From: Methanosarcina barkeri MS
GTDB taxonomy: Archaea; Halobacteriota; Methanosarcinia; Methanosarcinales; Methanosarcinaceae
NCBI RefSeq assembly: GCF_000970025.1
Contig: NZ_CP009528.1
Span: 248,001 to 312,000, forward strand
DNA length: 64,000 nucleotides
Reading direction: 5' to 3'
The notes below the pieces were generated by a model. That model worked only from the letters and a program-made list of their open reading frames with translations, was not told where the DNA came from and searched no databases. This document shows positions 1 through 10,393 of the stretch, piece by piece. Every line of letters starts with the position of its first letter. The stretch's first letter is position 1. A program made the position numbers and the translations under genes.

Positions 1-3000
1 TTTTTATTGGATCTTGCTCGCGAATAGTATATACACAACTTACTTAAAAAGCATTGCTCACGAATCGAGTTTTCTGAGAATGTATGCCCAAAAGCTGTAT
101 GTTTCAATCCTTGTTTTAATGGATCTTGCTCACGAATACGTGACCTATCATGAGCTTTCCAAGAGGACGCCCTGTGTTTCAATCCTTGTTTTAGTGGATC
201 TTGCTCACGAATATATCTAGACGGTGACAATGTAGTCCATATAGTTCCGTTTCAATCCTTGTTTTAGTGGATCTTGCTCACGAATCCCTCAAGTCATGGG
301 AGTTCTTTCTTGACGAGAAGTTTCAATCCTTGTTTTAGTGGATCTTGCTCACGAATATTTTTGAATGTCTCCAACCGTCCCCGGTTCTCTGTGTTTCAAT
401 CCTTGTTTTAGTGGATCTTGCTCACGAATAAGAGGTAAAAGAGTCAAACTTCTTGAACGTATTGAGTTTCAATCCTTGTTTTAGTGGATCTTGCTCACGA
501 ATACCTCTTTAAATTCATTCAAATTGTATCCACAATTTTGTTTCAATCCTTGTTTTAGTGGATCTTGCTCACGAATTCGGAGAAGCTGCTGGTCCAGCAT
601 TATCAATTATTTCGTTTCAATCCTTGTTTTAGTGGATCTTGCTCACGAATATATCTGTGTATTACAATAGGCTGCAAATACTACACTGTTTCAATCCTTG
701 TTTTAGTGGATCTTGCTCACGAATATTGGAAAGTGTGTTGAATGTGAAAAGGTGGGAAGTTTCAATCCTTGTTTTAGTGGATCTTGCTCACGAATGAAAT
801 TCCTATCCCCCAGAACGCTTACTACAGCAATGTTTCAATCCTTGTTTTAGTGGATCTTGCTCACGAATATTTTTGGACAAGGTGAATATATGAAGGCAAC
901 CTTGTTTCAATCCTTGTTTTAGTGGATCTTGCTCACGAATCTCTTTTTTCTCTCCGACCCATTTCTCGGTTGTTAAAAAGTTTCAATCCTTGTTTTAGTG
1001 GATCTTGCTCACGAATCAGATAGAAAGCATGGAATCAGAGACAAGGAAGTTGTTTCAATCCTTGTTTTAGTGGATCTTGCTCACGAATTCAAGCTTTTTT
1101 GTTTCATCTGTCAGGAGTTTGTTAGTTTCAATCCTTGTTTTAGTGGATCTTGCTCACGAATAAATGAACTGACATATTGGGGATGTATAGACCTAAACCA
1201 GTTTCAATCCTTGTTTTAGTGGATCTTGCTCACGAATAATAAGATGAAATAGGAGATATGAGAAAATGAGGTTTCAATCCTTGTTTTAGTGGATCTTGCT
1301 CACGAATTCATTGTTTTAATCTCCTTTCAATCATCCAATTATGTTTCAATCCTTGTTTTAGTGGATCTTGCTCACGAATATGAACCAGAACAACGGATGG
1401 AATATACATTATCTTGTTTCAATCCTTGTTTTAGTGGATCTTGCTCACGAATAATTGATAATGAAGTCGAAAACATGGTTGACCTTCCGTTTCAATCCTT
1501 GTTTTAGTGGATCTTGCTCACGAATGTATGGAAAATGTCACAAATATGTAAAAAAACACCAATGTTTCAATCCTTGTTTTAGTGGATCTTGCTCACGAAT
1601 ATATGTTAATAAGCGACTTAACAACAGAGGAGATGATGTTTCAATCCTTGTTTTAGTGGATCTTGCTCACGAATTTCTATAAGCGTTCACTTCTTGGAGA
1701 AGACGGGTATAGTTTCAATCCTTGTTTTAGTGGATCTTGCTCACGAATATGTCATTTGAAAGTTCCTTTCTTATTTTATTTTATAGTTTCAATCCTTGTT
1801 TTAGTGGATCTTGCTCACGAATTTTTGGATCATTTTGGGATGCAGATCAGTGGTTTTCGTTTCAATCCTTGTTTTAGTGGATCTTGCTCACGAATCCCTG
1901 AGATAGTCACACCTTTGATATCTAGACTAGGTTTCAATCCTTGTTTTAGTGGATCTTGCTCACGAATTTCGTCGGGGTCAAATCTTATACATCCCTGTAG
2001 TCGTTTCAATCCTTGTTTTAGTGGATCTTGCTCACGAATAGGTCATACATGATATTGCATAATCTCTCTTTTGTTTCAATCCTTGTTTTAGTGGATCTTG
2101 CTCACGAATTTTTTGTTTCTGTTCTGGTTCTAATAGCATTTTTAGTTTCAATCCTTGTTTTAGTGGATCTTGCTCACGAATATGTCCTCTTTGCGTTGCT
2201 TACTCCAGGGCAGCATGGTTTCAATCCTTGTTTTAGTGGATCTTGCTCACGAATGTAATAGTAAGAAATCATATATTTATTGTTTATGGTTTCAATCCTT
2301 GTTTTAGTGGATCTTGCTCACGAATATCAATAGAAGCCGAAACCGAAAAAGCTTACCTAATGTTTCAATCCTTGTTTTAGTGGATCTTGCTCACGAATTT
2401 GTTTCTTGAGGACGGTGAGAGCATGAGTATTCGTTTCAATCCTTGTTTTAGTGGATCTTGCTCACGAATTTCGTCGGGGTCAAATCTTATACATCCCTGT
2501 AGTCGTTTCAATCCTTGTTTTAGTGGATCTTGCTCACGAATAAGGCAAAAAATACGTAATCACACTCACAAAAGAGTTTCAATCCTTGTTTTAGTGGATC
2601 TTGCTCACGAATGCTCCTGCAGCTCTCCGGGAATTCTCCAGGGTCCGTTTCAATCCTTGTTTTAGTGGATCTTGCTCACGAATATCACCATTTCAACCTA
2701 AGTTTTCCTGTTGAATGTTTCAATCCTTGTTTTAGTGGATCTTGCTCACGAATATTACTCCCTCTTCCGTTCATCTCGAATAATGAGTTTCAATCCTTGT
2801 TTTAGTGGATCTTGCTCACGAATATTTGTTCATCATTTTTAGAACCGTCATCTATTAGTTTCAATCCTTGTTTTAGTGGATCTTGCTCACGAATAATCAC
2901 TGCTCGAACACAGATTGCCATGAAATGGTGTAAGTTTCAATCCTTGTTTTAGTGGATCTTGCTCACGAATCGAATAATGAAACTAATCCCTGGGAAGAAT

Positions 3001-6000
3001 CAGACTGTTTCAATCCTTGTTTTAGTGGATCTTGCTCACGAATACTCTGAAATTTCATTGTCATCACCAGACACTTCCCCGAAGGTTTCAATCCTTGTTT
3101 TAGTGGATCTTGCTCACGAATATGAAAACAAGGTCTCTAGAACGAGCCATGATTCTTTGAGTTTCAATCCTTGTTTTAGTGGATCTTGCTCACGAATCAT
3201 AACATCACCAGATTGTTTCTATCCCATTCACAAGTTTCAATCCTTGTTTTAGTGGATCTTGCTCACGAATAATACAGAGGATTTTTTTGAGCAACTTAAA
3301 CAATATGAGTTTCAATCCTTGTTTTAGTGGATCTTGCTCACGAATGAAAGTACAGGACTTCAGAAATTAGGATTGTAATATTGTTTCAATCCTTGTTTTA
3401 GTGGATCTTGCTCACGAATTTGGGCGAACCAAAGTGATTTATTATCCCGCAAAGAACGTTTCAATCCTTGTTTTAGTGGATCTTGCTCACGAATCTCTGG
3501 AAAGCAAATAAAAGTTGAATCCGAGTCTGGTTTCAATCCTTGTTTTAGTGGATCTTGCTCACGAATATAGGTAGTTGATATGTCAAATAACAAATAGTCA
3601 TGTTTCAATCCTTGTTTTAGTGGATCTTGCTCACGAATCTAAATAATACTGCTACCGTAGAGCTCAGAAGCTCCGTTTCAATCCTTGTTTTAGTGGATCT
3701 TGCTCACGAATACTCAGGCATTTTATTGATGTCTGCTTGCTGTTCTGATGTGTTTCAATCCTTGTTTTAGTGGATCTTGCTCACGAATTCCGGTTAGGTT
3801 GATGAGGACGAATGCGAGCTGAAGTTTCAATCCTTGTTTTAGTGGATCTTGCTCACGAATAGAGAGTATTGATTATTCAAAATCGCAAGTCCGGCGTATG
3901 GTGGGTTTCAATCCTTGTTTTAGTGGATCTTGCTCACGAATTTTTGTCAGGATAGAAAAGTGCCTTTCATATCTAAGTTTCAATCCTTGTTTTAGTGGAT
4001 CTTGCTCACGAATACGAATCTGATCAGATAGAGGCTACAGATCTGTTTAAGTTTCAATCCTTGTTTTAGTGGATCTTGCTCACGAATTCCAAGAATTACC
4101 CGGCTCTTCAGTCGTTGGACTGTGTTTCAATCCTTGTTTTAGTGGATCTTGCTCACGAATACCGCTCTTTATAATTTAGCTAAGGACGAAGCAATGTTTC
4201 AATCCTTGTTTTAGTGGATCTTGCTCACGAATGCGCGTGATAGTTCATTTATTCTTCCTCACAAATTGCGTTTCAATCCTTGTTTTAGTGGATCTTGCTC
4301 ACGAATTTATTTGCAGTAGGTCAAAAGTGACCTTAGTTGATGTTTCAATCCTTGTTTTAGTGGATCTTGCTCACGAATTTAAAACAGTGTACCAATTTAG
4401 ACAGGAACTGGAGTTTCAATCCTTGTTTTAGTGGATCTTGCTCACGAATAAGCTCTTATAGGTCCGGTGGGGTGTGTTGCAGAAGTTTCAATCCTTGTTT
4501 TAGTGGATCTTGCTCACGAATCTTTCAGGAAAACCGGCTTCTGGATAGCAGAAGATTAGTTTCAATCCTTGTTTTAGTGGATCTTGCTCACGAATAACGC
4601 AAAAAAACTATGAGAAACATATAGGCAGATAGTTTCAATCCTTGTTTTAGTGGATCTTGCTCACGAATTGTCATTAGATCATTTACCCTCGGTGCCGGTA
4701 GTGTTGTTTCAATCCTTGTTTTAGTGGATCTTGCTCACGAATCTTTCAGGAAAACCGGCTTCTGGATAGCAGAAGATTAGTTTCAATCCTTGTTTTAGTG
4801 GATCTTGCTCACGAATAACGCAAAAAAACTATGAGAAACATATAGGCAGATAGTTTCAATCCTTGTTTTAGTGGATCTTGCTCACGAATTGTCATTAGAT
4901 CATTTACCCTCGGTGCCGGTAGTGTTGTTTCAATCCTTGTTTTAGTGGATCTTGCTCACGAATGATAAGAAGGAAGGCCTTTTCAGGAATCGCATATATG
5001 TTTCAATCCTTGTTTTAGTGGATCTTGCTCACGAATAATAAAGGAGGGCGTTTTGAATGAATGATGATGTTGAGGGTTTCAATCCTTGTTTTAGTGGATC
5101 TTGCTCACGAATCCGAAAGCGTTACCGGGTTCCTCACCAATATGTATTAGTTTCAATCCTTGTTTTAGTGGATCTTGCTCACGAATCCAAAAAATTAAGA
5201 AAGATCAAACATCCTGAGCTCGTTTCAATCCTTGTTTTAGTGGATCTTGCTCACGAATGCTCGAGACAGTAGAGCTGTTCAAGCTGCAAGAAGTCTGTTT
5301 CAATCCTTGTTTTAGTGGATCTTGCTCACGAATACAGTCAATTGGATTGTATATCCTTTCTCCGTTCTTGGTTTCAATCCTTGTTTTAGTGGATCTTGCT
5401 CACGAATGCAAAGGGTTTGAGCGGGATATCAAAGTGGAAGGGTTTCAATCCTTGTTTTAGTGGATCTTGCTCACGAATTGTGTTTATAATGTGTTTTGTA
5501 TCAAAGAGGGGAATGTTTCAATCCTTGTTTTAGTGGATCTTGCTCACGAATGAAACTAAAAAATTGAAAGGCAGACCGTCAAAAACGTTTCAATCCTTGT
5601 TTTAGTGGATCTTGCTCACGAATGACGCGAACGACCGTATGGAAACAGCGTGTATTCATTGTTTCAATCCTTGTTTTAGTGGATCTTGCTCACGAATTCT
5701 GAATTAGTCCAGGTATGATCAAAAGTTTCGAGTGGTTTCAATCCTTGTTTTAGTGGATCTTGCTCACGAATTCTGAATTAGTCCAGGTATGATCAAAAGT
5801 TTCGAGTGGTTTCAATCCTTGTTTTAGTGGATCTTGCTCACGAATTTCCCCATTGGGTGTATAATAGCCCCTGAATCCAAGAGTTTCAATCCTTGTTTTA
5901 GTGGATCTTGCTCACGAATCCGCTGGCATTAGCTGAGCTATCAGAGTCAATGATGTTTCAATCCTTGTTTTAGTGGATCTTGCTCACGAATATAAAAGAG

Positions 6001-7527
6001 CACAATATCTCATTAGTAGTTGTTTGTTTCAATCCTTGTTTTAGTGGATCTTGCTCACGAATATGAGTGCATATTCACAACATTATCCAACTTTAAAAAG
6101 TTTCAATCCTTGTTTTAGTGGATCTTGCTCACGAATAGATGGAAAGTATGAATTCTTTGTCCACTGCTATTCTAAGTTTCAATCCTTGTTTTAGTGGATC
6201 TTGCTCACGAATTGGGAGCCACTAACAATTCCCGAAGAGTGGTTATCTGGTTTCAATCCTTGTTTTAGTGGATCTTGCTCACGAATGTTGATATGTCAAA
6301 TGACGAATACGAAACGATCACAAGTTTCAATCCTTGTTTTAGTGGATCTTGCTCACGAATTTCTTGCAGTTCCTTCATTCAAAGGGGTTGTTTCATCGTT
6401 GGTTTCAATCCTTGTTTTAGTGGATCTTGCTCACGAATTGTTCAGAGGTTATTTTCCCTCCGAACCCTGTAGGTTTCAATCCTTGTTTTAGTGGATCTTG
6501 CTCACGAATGATACTGGATTTTGTAAAGGTGGAAAAGAGTGGAGTTTCAATCCTTGTTTTAGTGGATCTTGCTCACGAATATTTTTGAATGTCTCCAACC
6601 GTCCCCGGTTCTCTGTGTTTCAATCCTTGTTTTAGTGGATCTTGCTCACGAATAAGAGGTAAAAGAGTCAAACTTCTTGAACGTATTGAGTTTCAATCCT
6701 TGTTTTAGTGGATCTTGCTCACGAATACCTCTTTAAATTCATTCAAATTGTATCCACAATTTTGTTTCAATCCTTGTTTTAGTGGATCTTGCTCACGAAT
6801 TCGGAGAAGCTGCTGGTCCAGCATTATCAATTATTTCGTTTCAATCCTTGTTTTAGTGGATCTTGCTCACGAATATATCTGTGTATTACAATAGGCTGCA
6901 AATACTACACTGTTTCAATCCTTGTTTTAGTGGATCTTGCTCACGAATACCCTATCTTCAAAAGTATCAATTTTAAAAGCAGAAAGTTTCAATCCTTGTT
7001 TTAGTGGATCTTGCTCACGAATATATCGTCAGAGTCTCCTAGAATCATATCAGAAAGTTTCAATCCTTGTTTTAGTGGATCTTGCTCACGAATTTTTGGA
7101 TTTTGTAGCACCCGATACTATTTTTTGTTTCAATCCTTGTTTTAGTGGATCTTGCTCACGAATGTTAAATTGGGGTTGAATATTGCACCATCGATTTTGT
7201 TTCAATCCTTGTTTTAGTGGATCTTGCTCACGAATCTGTAACAGTTGGCACAAATCCTCGCGGGGTTGCTGGTTTCAATCCTTGTTTTAGTGGATCTTGC
7301 TCACGAATCGGCTTATTAGACCTAGAAATCATATTTGAATAGGTGTGTTTCAATCCTTGTTTTAGTGGATCTTGCTCACGAATTCGTTTTCCAGTGGAAA
7401 CTAAGCTATTTATATACGTTTCAATCCTTGTTTTAGTGGATCTTGCTCACGAATTTGAGTATGTTCCTGAAGAAGAACAGTATCCACTATGTTTCAATCC
7501 TTGTTTTAGTGGATCTTGCTCACGAAT
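1..7527 (-). CRISPR. Large CRISPR array, 102 intact 37-bp repeats
   Basis: A 37-bp direct repeat that begins GTTTCAATCC and ends GCTCACGAAT on the + strand occurs 102 times in full from 101 to 7527, with a period of 70-81 bp. This gives 101 spacers of 33-44 bp, mostly 34-38; about 91 are different. Left of this lie two decayed copies (about 1-25 and 49-65), and the copy at 101-137 has TAATGG where the others have TAGTGG. Read on the - strand the repeat ends ATTGAAAC, the usual 8-nt crRNA 5' handle of type I-B/III systems. Decay at the left end and the AT-rich leader at the right end both indicate leftward transcription. Nearly identical 37-nt repeats serve I-B and III systems in M. mazei. No cas gene is in the window, so the partner type is inferred. 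Confidence 0.98.
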
Positions 7528-7640
7528 AGGGCAAAAATTTCCGTTATTTGGCTAGAAAAGGCCTGAAATGAGTCCTTTTTTGGGGTTGAAATTCTTGCTG
7601 GAAAATTATCAAACCCTTTATAAATACAAGAAAAACAGGG
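7528..7640 (-). promoter_or_regulatory. CRISPR leader and promoter
   Basis: This AT-rich non-coding DNA abuts the leader-proximal repeat (7491-7527). On the - strand a TATA-like TATTTATAAA lies at about 7616-7625, some 90 nt upstream of the first repeat, which is a suitable place for an archaeal promoter driving leftward pre-crRNA synthesis. The assignment rests on repeat polarity, trailer decay at the opposite end and this TATA box. The exact leader length is not visible. Confidence 0.7.
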
Positions 7641-7871
7641 TTTCTAGCAGTTTGGAAACATTCTGGTATATGCCTTTCTTTCTATTTAACTTTTGTATTT
7701 TAAGTCGTCTTAAATAAATTCAAAAGCCGGCCTAATTCAATAATGTTTTTGTTATTTTTTAAAAACACCAAGTTTAAACTATTTTTCTTCATCCAGATAC
7801 TGAATTCAATCCAAAACTAACAAACGAATAAAAATAATATTTTGTATTATTTAATTTTATAAAATTAACAT
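7641..7871. other. Non-coding AT-rich spacer between CRISPR leader and ABC importer
   Basis: No plausible gene is seen here. The sequence is very AT-rich and separates the divergently read CRISPR leader from the promoter of the first binding-protein gene. Part of it may belong to the leader, but nothing in it is recognisable as a feature. Confidence 0.5.
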
Positions 7872-7905
7872 ATTTGTATCACATATATTTAGGAATGTAT
7901 TTATA
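7872..7905 (+). promoter_or_regulatory. Duplicated promoter element, copy 1
   Basis: A 34-bp segment (ATTTGTATCACATATATTT through GGAATGTATTTATA) recurs at 10120-10153 upstream of the paralogous gene with only two mismatches, while the surrounding DNA is much less similar. Its right end, GTATTTATA, resembles an archaeal TATA box. A start site about 25 nt downstream would give a 5' UTR of roughly 145 nt before the codon at 8076. The part left of the TATA box may be an operator for a shared regulator; that is inference. Confidence 0.6.
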
Positions 7906-8075
7906 ACAAAACGAGTGTAGTCTAATTCATCTTAATTTTTATCAAAAAAATATTACTATATTGTTATATTTTCTCTATATCGTGTTATTTAATTGATCTG
8001 AGATTACTGAAAACACTACTGGTAGGTAATACTATTGCAATAATTTTATGTAATTCTGAAAAAGGAGGAGTTTAA

Positions 8076-9803
8076 ATCAAGAAAAATCAGCAATATATCT
8101 TAATAGGGTCAATAGCCATAATTATTGCTGCTGCTATTGTTTTCATACCGGGTGACGAGCCAGCTAGTCCGTCTTCCGGAGTATCGAATGAATCGGTTTC
8201 CAGAGGCTCGAATGAGTTAGCTTCCGGAGATTCTAATGAATCAACTTTCCAGGGCTCGGATGAGTTAACTTCTGGAGATTCAAAAAAATCAACTTCCCAG
8301 GGCTCGGATGAGCTGGTAGCAGCCGTAGGGACCCATGGTGGAGAACCGGAAGCCGGTTTTAACCCGATTACCGGATGGGGTTACAGCAGTGAACCGCTGG
8401 TCCAAAGTACTCTTTTTAAAAAGGACAGTAATGGGTCTCTGATCAATGATTTAGCGACAAATTATTCTGTTAGTGACGATGGGTTTACCTGGACTGTTAA
8501 TATAAGAAATGATGTTAAATTCCATGATGGGGTACCTTTAACTGCCAGAGATGTAGCATTCACGTTTAATACAGCAGCAAATTCGAGTGGAGTCGATCTT
8601 TCAGTGCTGAAAAATGCGGTAGCCCTCGACAACTACACAGTTGAATTCAAATTAAACGACCCGCAAACGACTTTTATTCACAAGCTTTCAGTTATCGGGA
8701 TTGTGCCTGAACATGCTTACAATGAGACTTACGGAGAACATCCAATCGGGTCAGGCCCATATCGATTCGTAGAATGGGATAAAGGCCAGCAGGCAATCTT
8801 TGAAGCAAATCCGGATTACTACGGCCAGAAGCCGTACTTTAAGAAATTAACTTTACTCTTCATGCAGTCCGACACGGCTTTTGCAGCAGCTAAATCAGGA
8901 CAGGTTGACATAGCTGAAATTCCTTCTTCCTACGCTAATCAGAAAGTCGATGGAATGAAAATAGAGTCCCTTAGTTCCATTGATGCTCGCGGAATAACAT
9001 TCCCAATGCAGCCCGACACGGGAAAGAAAACGGAAAATGGCTATTCAATCGGAAATAATGTAACCTCCGATCCTGCGATAAGAAAAGCCCTGAACATCGG
9101 AATAGACAGGCAGGCCTTAATCGATGGAGCATTAAACGGGCAGGGTGAAGAGGAATTTACTGGAGTGGACAAACTACCCTGGGGCAATAAGGACGCTATA
9201 TTCGAAGACGGAAAAGTAGACGAAGCAAAGAAGCTTTTAGCGGACGCTGGCTGGAAAGATACCGACGGTGACGGTATTCTTGAAAAGAACGGGACGAAAG
9301 CAGAATTTACCTTATTGTATTCCTCAAACGCCCAGGAAAGGCAAGCTTTAGCCGTTGCACTGAGCGAAGAAGCTAAAGAACTGGGAATAAACATTAAAGT
9401 CGAAGGTAAGAGCTGGGACGAGATTGATACCATGGCGCATTCAACTCCTGTAGTTTTCGGTTATGGTTCGCTTGATCCGACGGACTTATACCTTAGATAT
9501 TACAGCAAAAGCTACGACCCTGCAAACTACAACAATATAATACTGTACAACAATTCGGTCGTGGATAACTATCTCAGGACAGCCATAACCAGCACTGATC
9601 AGAACACTGCCAATAAAAACTGGCAACTGGCTGCATGGGATGGAACAACTGGATTTTCTGAAAAAGGAGACGCTACCTGGCTCTGGATTGCAACTATCAA
9701 TTACATGTACATTATGGACAAGGATATAGACATCGGAACCCCAAAAATTCAGCCTCACGGTGCCAATATCTTCGGTAATATCCTGGAGTGGAAACGTACA
9801 TAA
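8076..9803 (+). CDS. ABC importer substrate-binding protein (SBP_bac_5), paralog 1
   Basis: Predicted 575-aa solute-binding protein of the peptide/nickel family 5, acting on the outer face of the membrane. An uncleaved-looking hydrophobic segment (residues about 8-26) has no lipobox Cys. It is followed by a Ser/Glu/Asp-rich stalk of repeated GSDEL/NES-like units (about 30-80) and the binding domain (IRNDVKF..G...TARDVAFTFN; GSGPYRFVEWDKGQQAIFE; RKALNIGIDRQALIDG). No AUG is usable at the 5' end. The frame stays open back to an ATC at 8076, placed 5-6 nt after a strong ribosome site AAAGGAGGAG, and the paralog at 10394 aligns from the equivalent codon (ATT). The first in-frame AUG (8604) would delete the anchor and a third of the domain. 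Peptide, nickel or another ligand cannot be told apart. Confidence 0.88.
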   Translation: MKKNQQYILIGSIAIIIAAAIVFIPGDEPASPSSGVSNESVSRGSNELASGDSNESTFQGSDELTSGDSKKSTSQGSDELVAAVGTHGGEPEAGFNPITGWGYSSEPLVQSTLFKKDSNGSLINDLATNYSVSDDGFTWTVNIRNDVKFHDGVPLTARDVAFTFNTAANSSGVDLSVLKNAVALDNYTVEFKLNDPQTTFIHKLSVIGIVPEHAYNETYGEHPIGSGPYRFVEWDKGQQAIFEANPDYYGQKPYFKKLTLLFMQSDTAFAAAKSGQVDIAEIPSSYANQKVDGMKIESLSSIDARGITFPMQPDTGKKTENGYSIGNNVTSDPAIRKALNIGIDRQALIDGALNGQGEEEFTGVDKLPWGNKDAIFEDGKVDEAKKLLADAGWKDTDGDGILEKNGTKAEFTLLYSSNAQERQALAVALSEEAKELGINIKVEGKSWDEIDTMAHSTPVVFGYGSLDPTDLYLRYYSKSYDPANYNNIILYNNSVVDNYLRTAITSTDQNTANKNWQLAAWDGTTGFSEKGDATWLWIATINYMYIMDKDIDIGTPKIQPHGANIFGNILEWKRT

Positions 9804-9827
9804 AATTAAACCGGAACTGGATTTTAG

Positions 9828-9874
9828 AAGGAACGGTCACGAAAGTCTCTTCGTAAGGCTGAGGACCGTTCCTT
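9828..9874 (+). terminator. Perfect 11-bp stem hairpin after binding protein 1
   Basis: AAGGAACGGTC (9828-9838) pairs exactly with GACCGTTCCTT (9864-9874). The loop itself contains a smaller stem (ACGAA/TTCGT). It lies 24 nt after the stop codon and is followed by a short T-rich stretch, so it is probably a 3' processing or termination structure. Such a stable stem could also let the binding-protein mRNA accumulate separately from downstream genes. Confidence 0.6.
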
Positions 9875-10119
9875 AAAGTTTTTAGTAAAACTGAGGATGA
9901 AAAACTCCGCAGTGTGACTCTTTTTTGGTAAATTTGATTGAAATTTATATTTTGCCTTTGCTCTCTTTCAGGATCGCCAGAATCTATACTTCTTTCAGTA
10001 TTCAACACATCGACTATTTTAAAATTCAGGAAAACGTGTGAGGTTTTTTATTTAGTATTACTAAACTACTTGAAACTACTGTTTTTTATTTAGTATTACT
10101 AAACTACTTAAAACTACTA
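9875..10119. repeat. Intergenic region with tandem 38-bp duplication
   Basis: No gene is seen. Two 38-bp units at 10043-10080 and 10081-10118 (GTTTTTTATTTAGTATTACT...) differ at a single position. They lie directly before the second copy of the 34-bp promoter element. Confidence 0.75.
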
Positions 10120-10153
10120 ATTTGTAACACATATATTTCGGAATGTATTTATA
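10120..10153 (+). promoter_or_regulatory. Duplicated promoter element, copy 2
   Basis: This is the second copy of the 34-bp segment at 7872-7905 (two mismatches), ending in the TATA-like GTATTTATA. It precedes binding protein 2 by about 240 nt. Conservation of this block, and not of the neighbouring DNA, suggests that both binding-protein genes share a promoter and operator. Confidence 0.6.
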
Positions 10154-10236
10154 GTAAATTGTTTTAATTGATTTATCTTAACTTTACTAATAAAAGTAAT
10201 ATTTTATTATCAAGTTTTATCACGAAAATCTTATTT

Positions 10237-10284
10237 CAGTCGAATACCCCGCTAGCTTGCTGCGGGGTGCGCCAGTGCAACTTT
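10237..10284. repeat. GC-rich hairpin repeat (possible IS200/IS605 end)
   Basis: CAGTCGAATACCCCGCTAGC continues into GCTTGCTGCGGGGTGCGCCA. The stem ACCCCGC/GCGGGGT stands out from AT-rich surroundings. The same motif recurs in rearranged form at 54288-54411, upstream of a decayed tnpB. Subterminal hairpins like this are typical of IS200/IS605 ends, so this may be a relic of an excised element. It falls between the promoter element and the start codon of binding protein 2, so it would be transcribed in that 5' UTR. Confidence 0.5.
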
Positions 10285-10393
10285 GATTTAATATAAAATT
10301 TCGGATCATCTGGTCAAGTTTAAAAATCCTTACTTGACAGTTAAATTCTTGTTTAAATGTTCGGGATTCTGGTAAAATAGAGGAGGTATTTAT

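Noticed and set aside
14-7555. Many 60-130-codon open frames across the CRISPR array
   Set aside because: They arise because the 37-bp repeat lacks stops in some frames; each shows the same translated repeat (SILVLVDLAHE or FNPCFSGSCSR) and no ribosome site.
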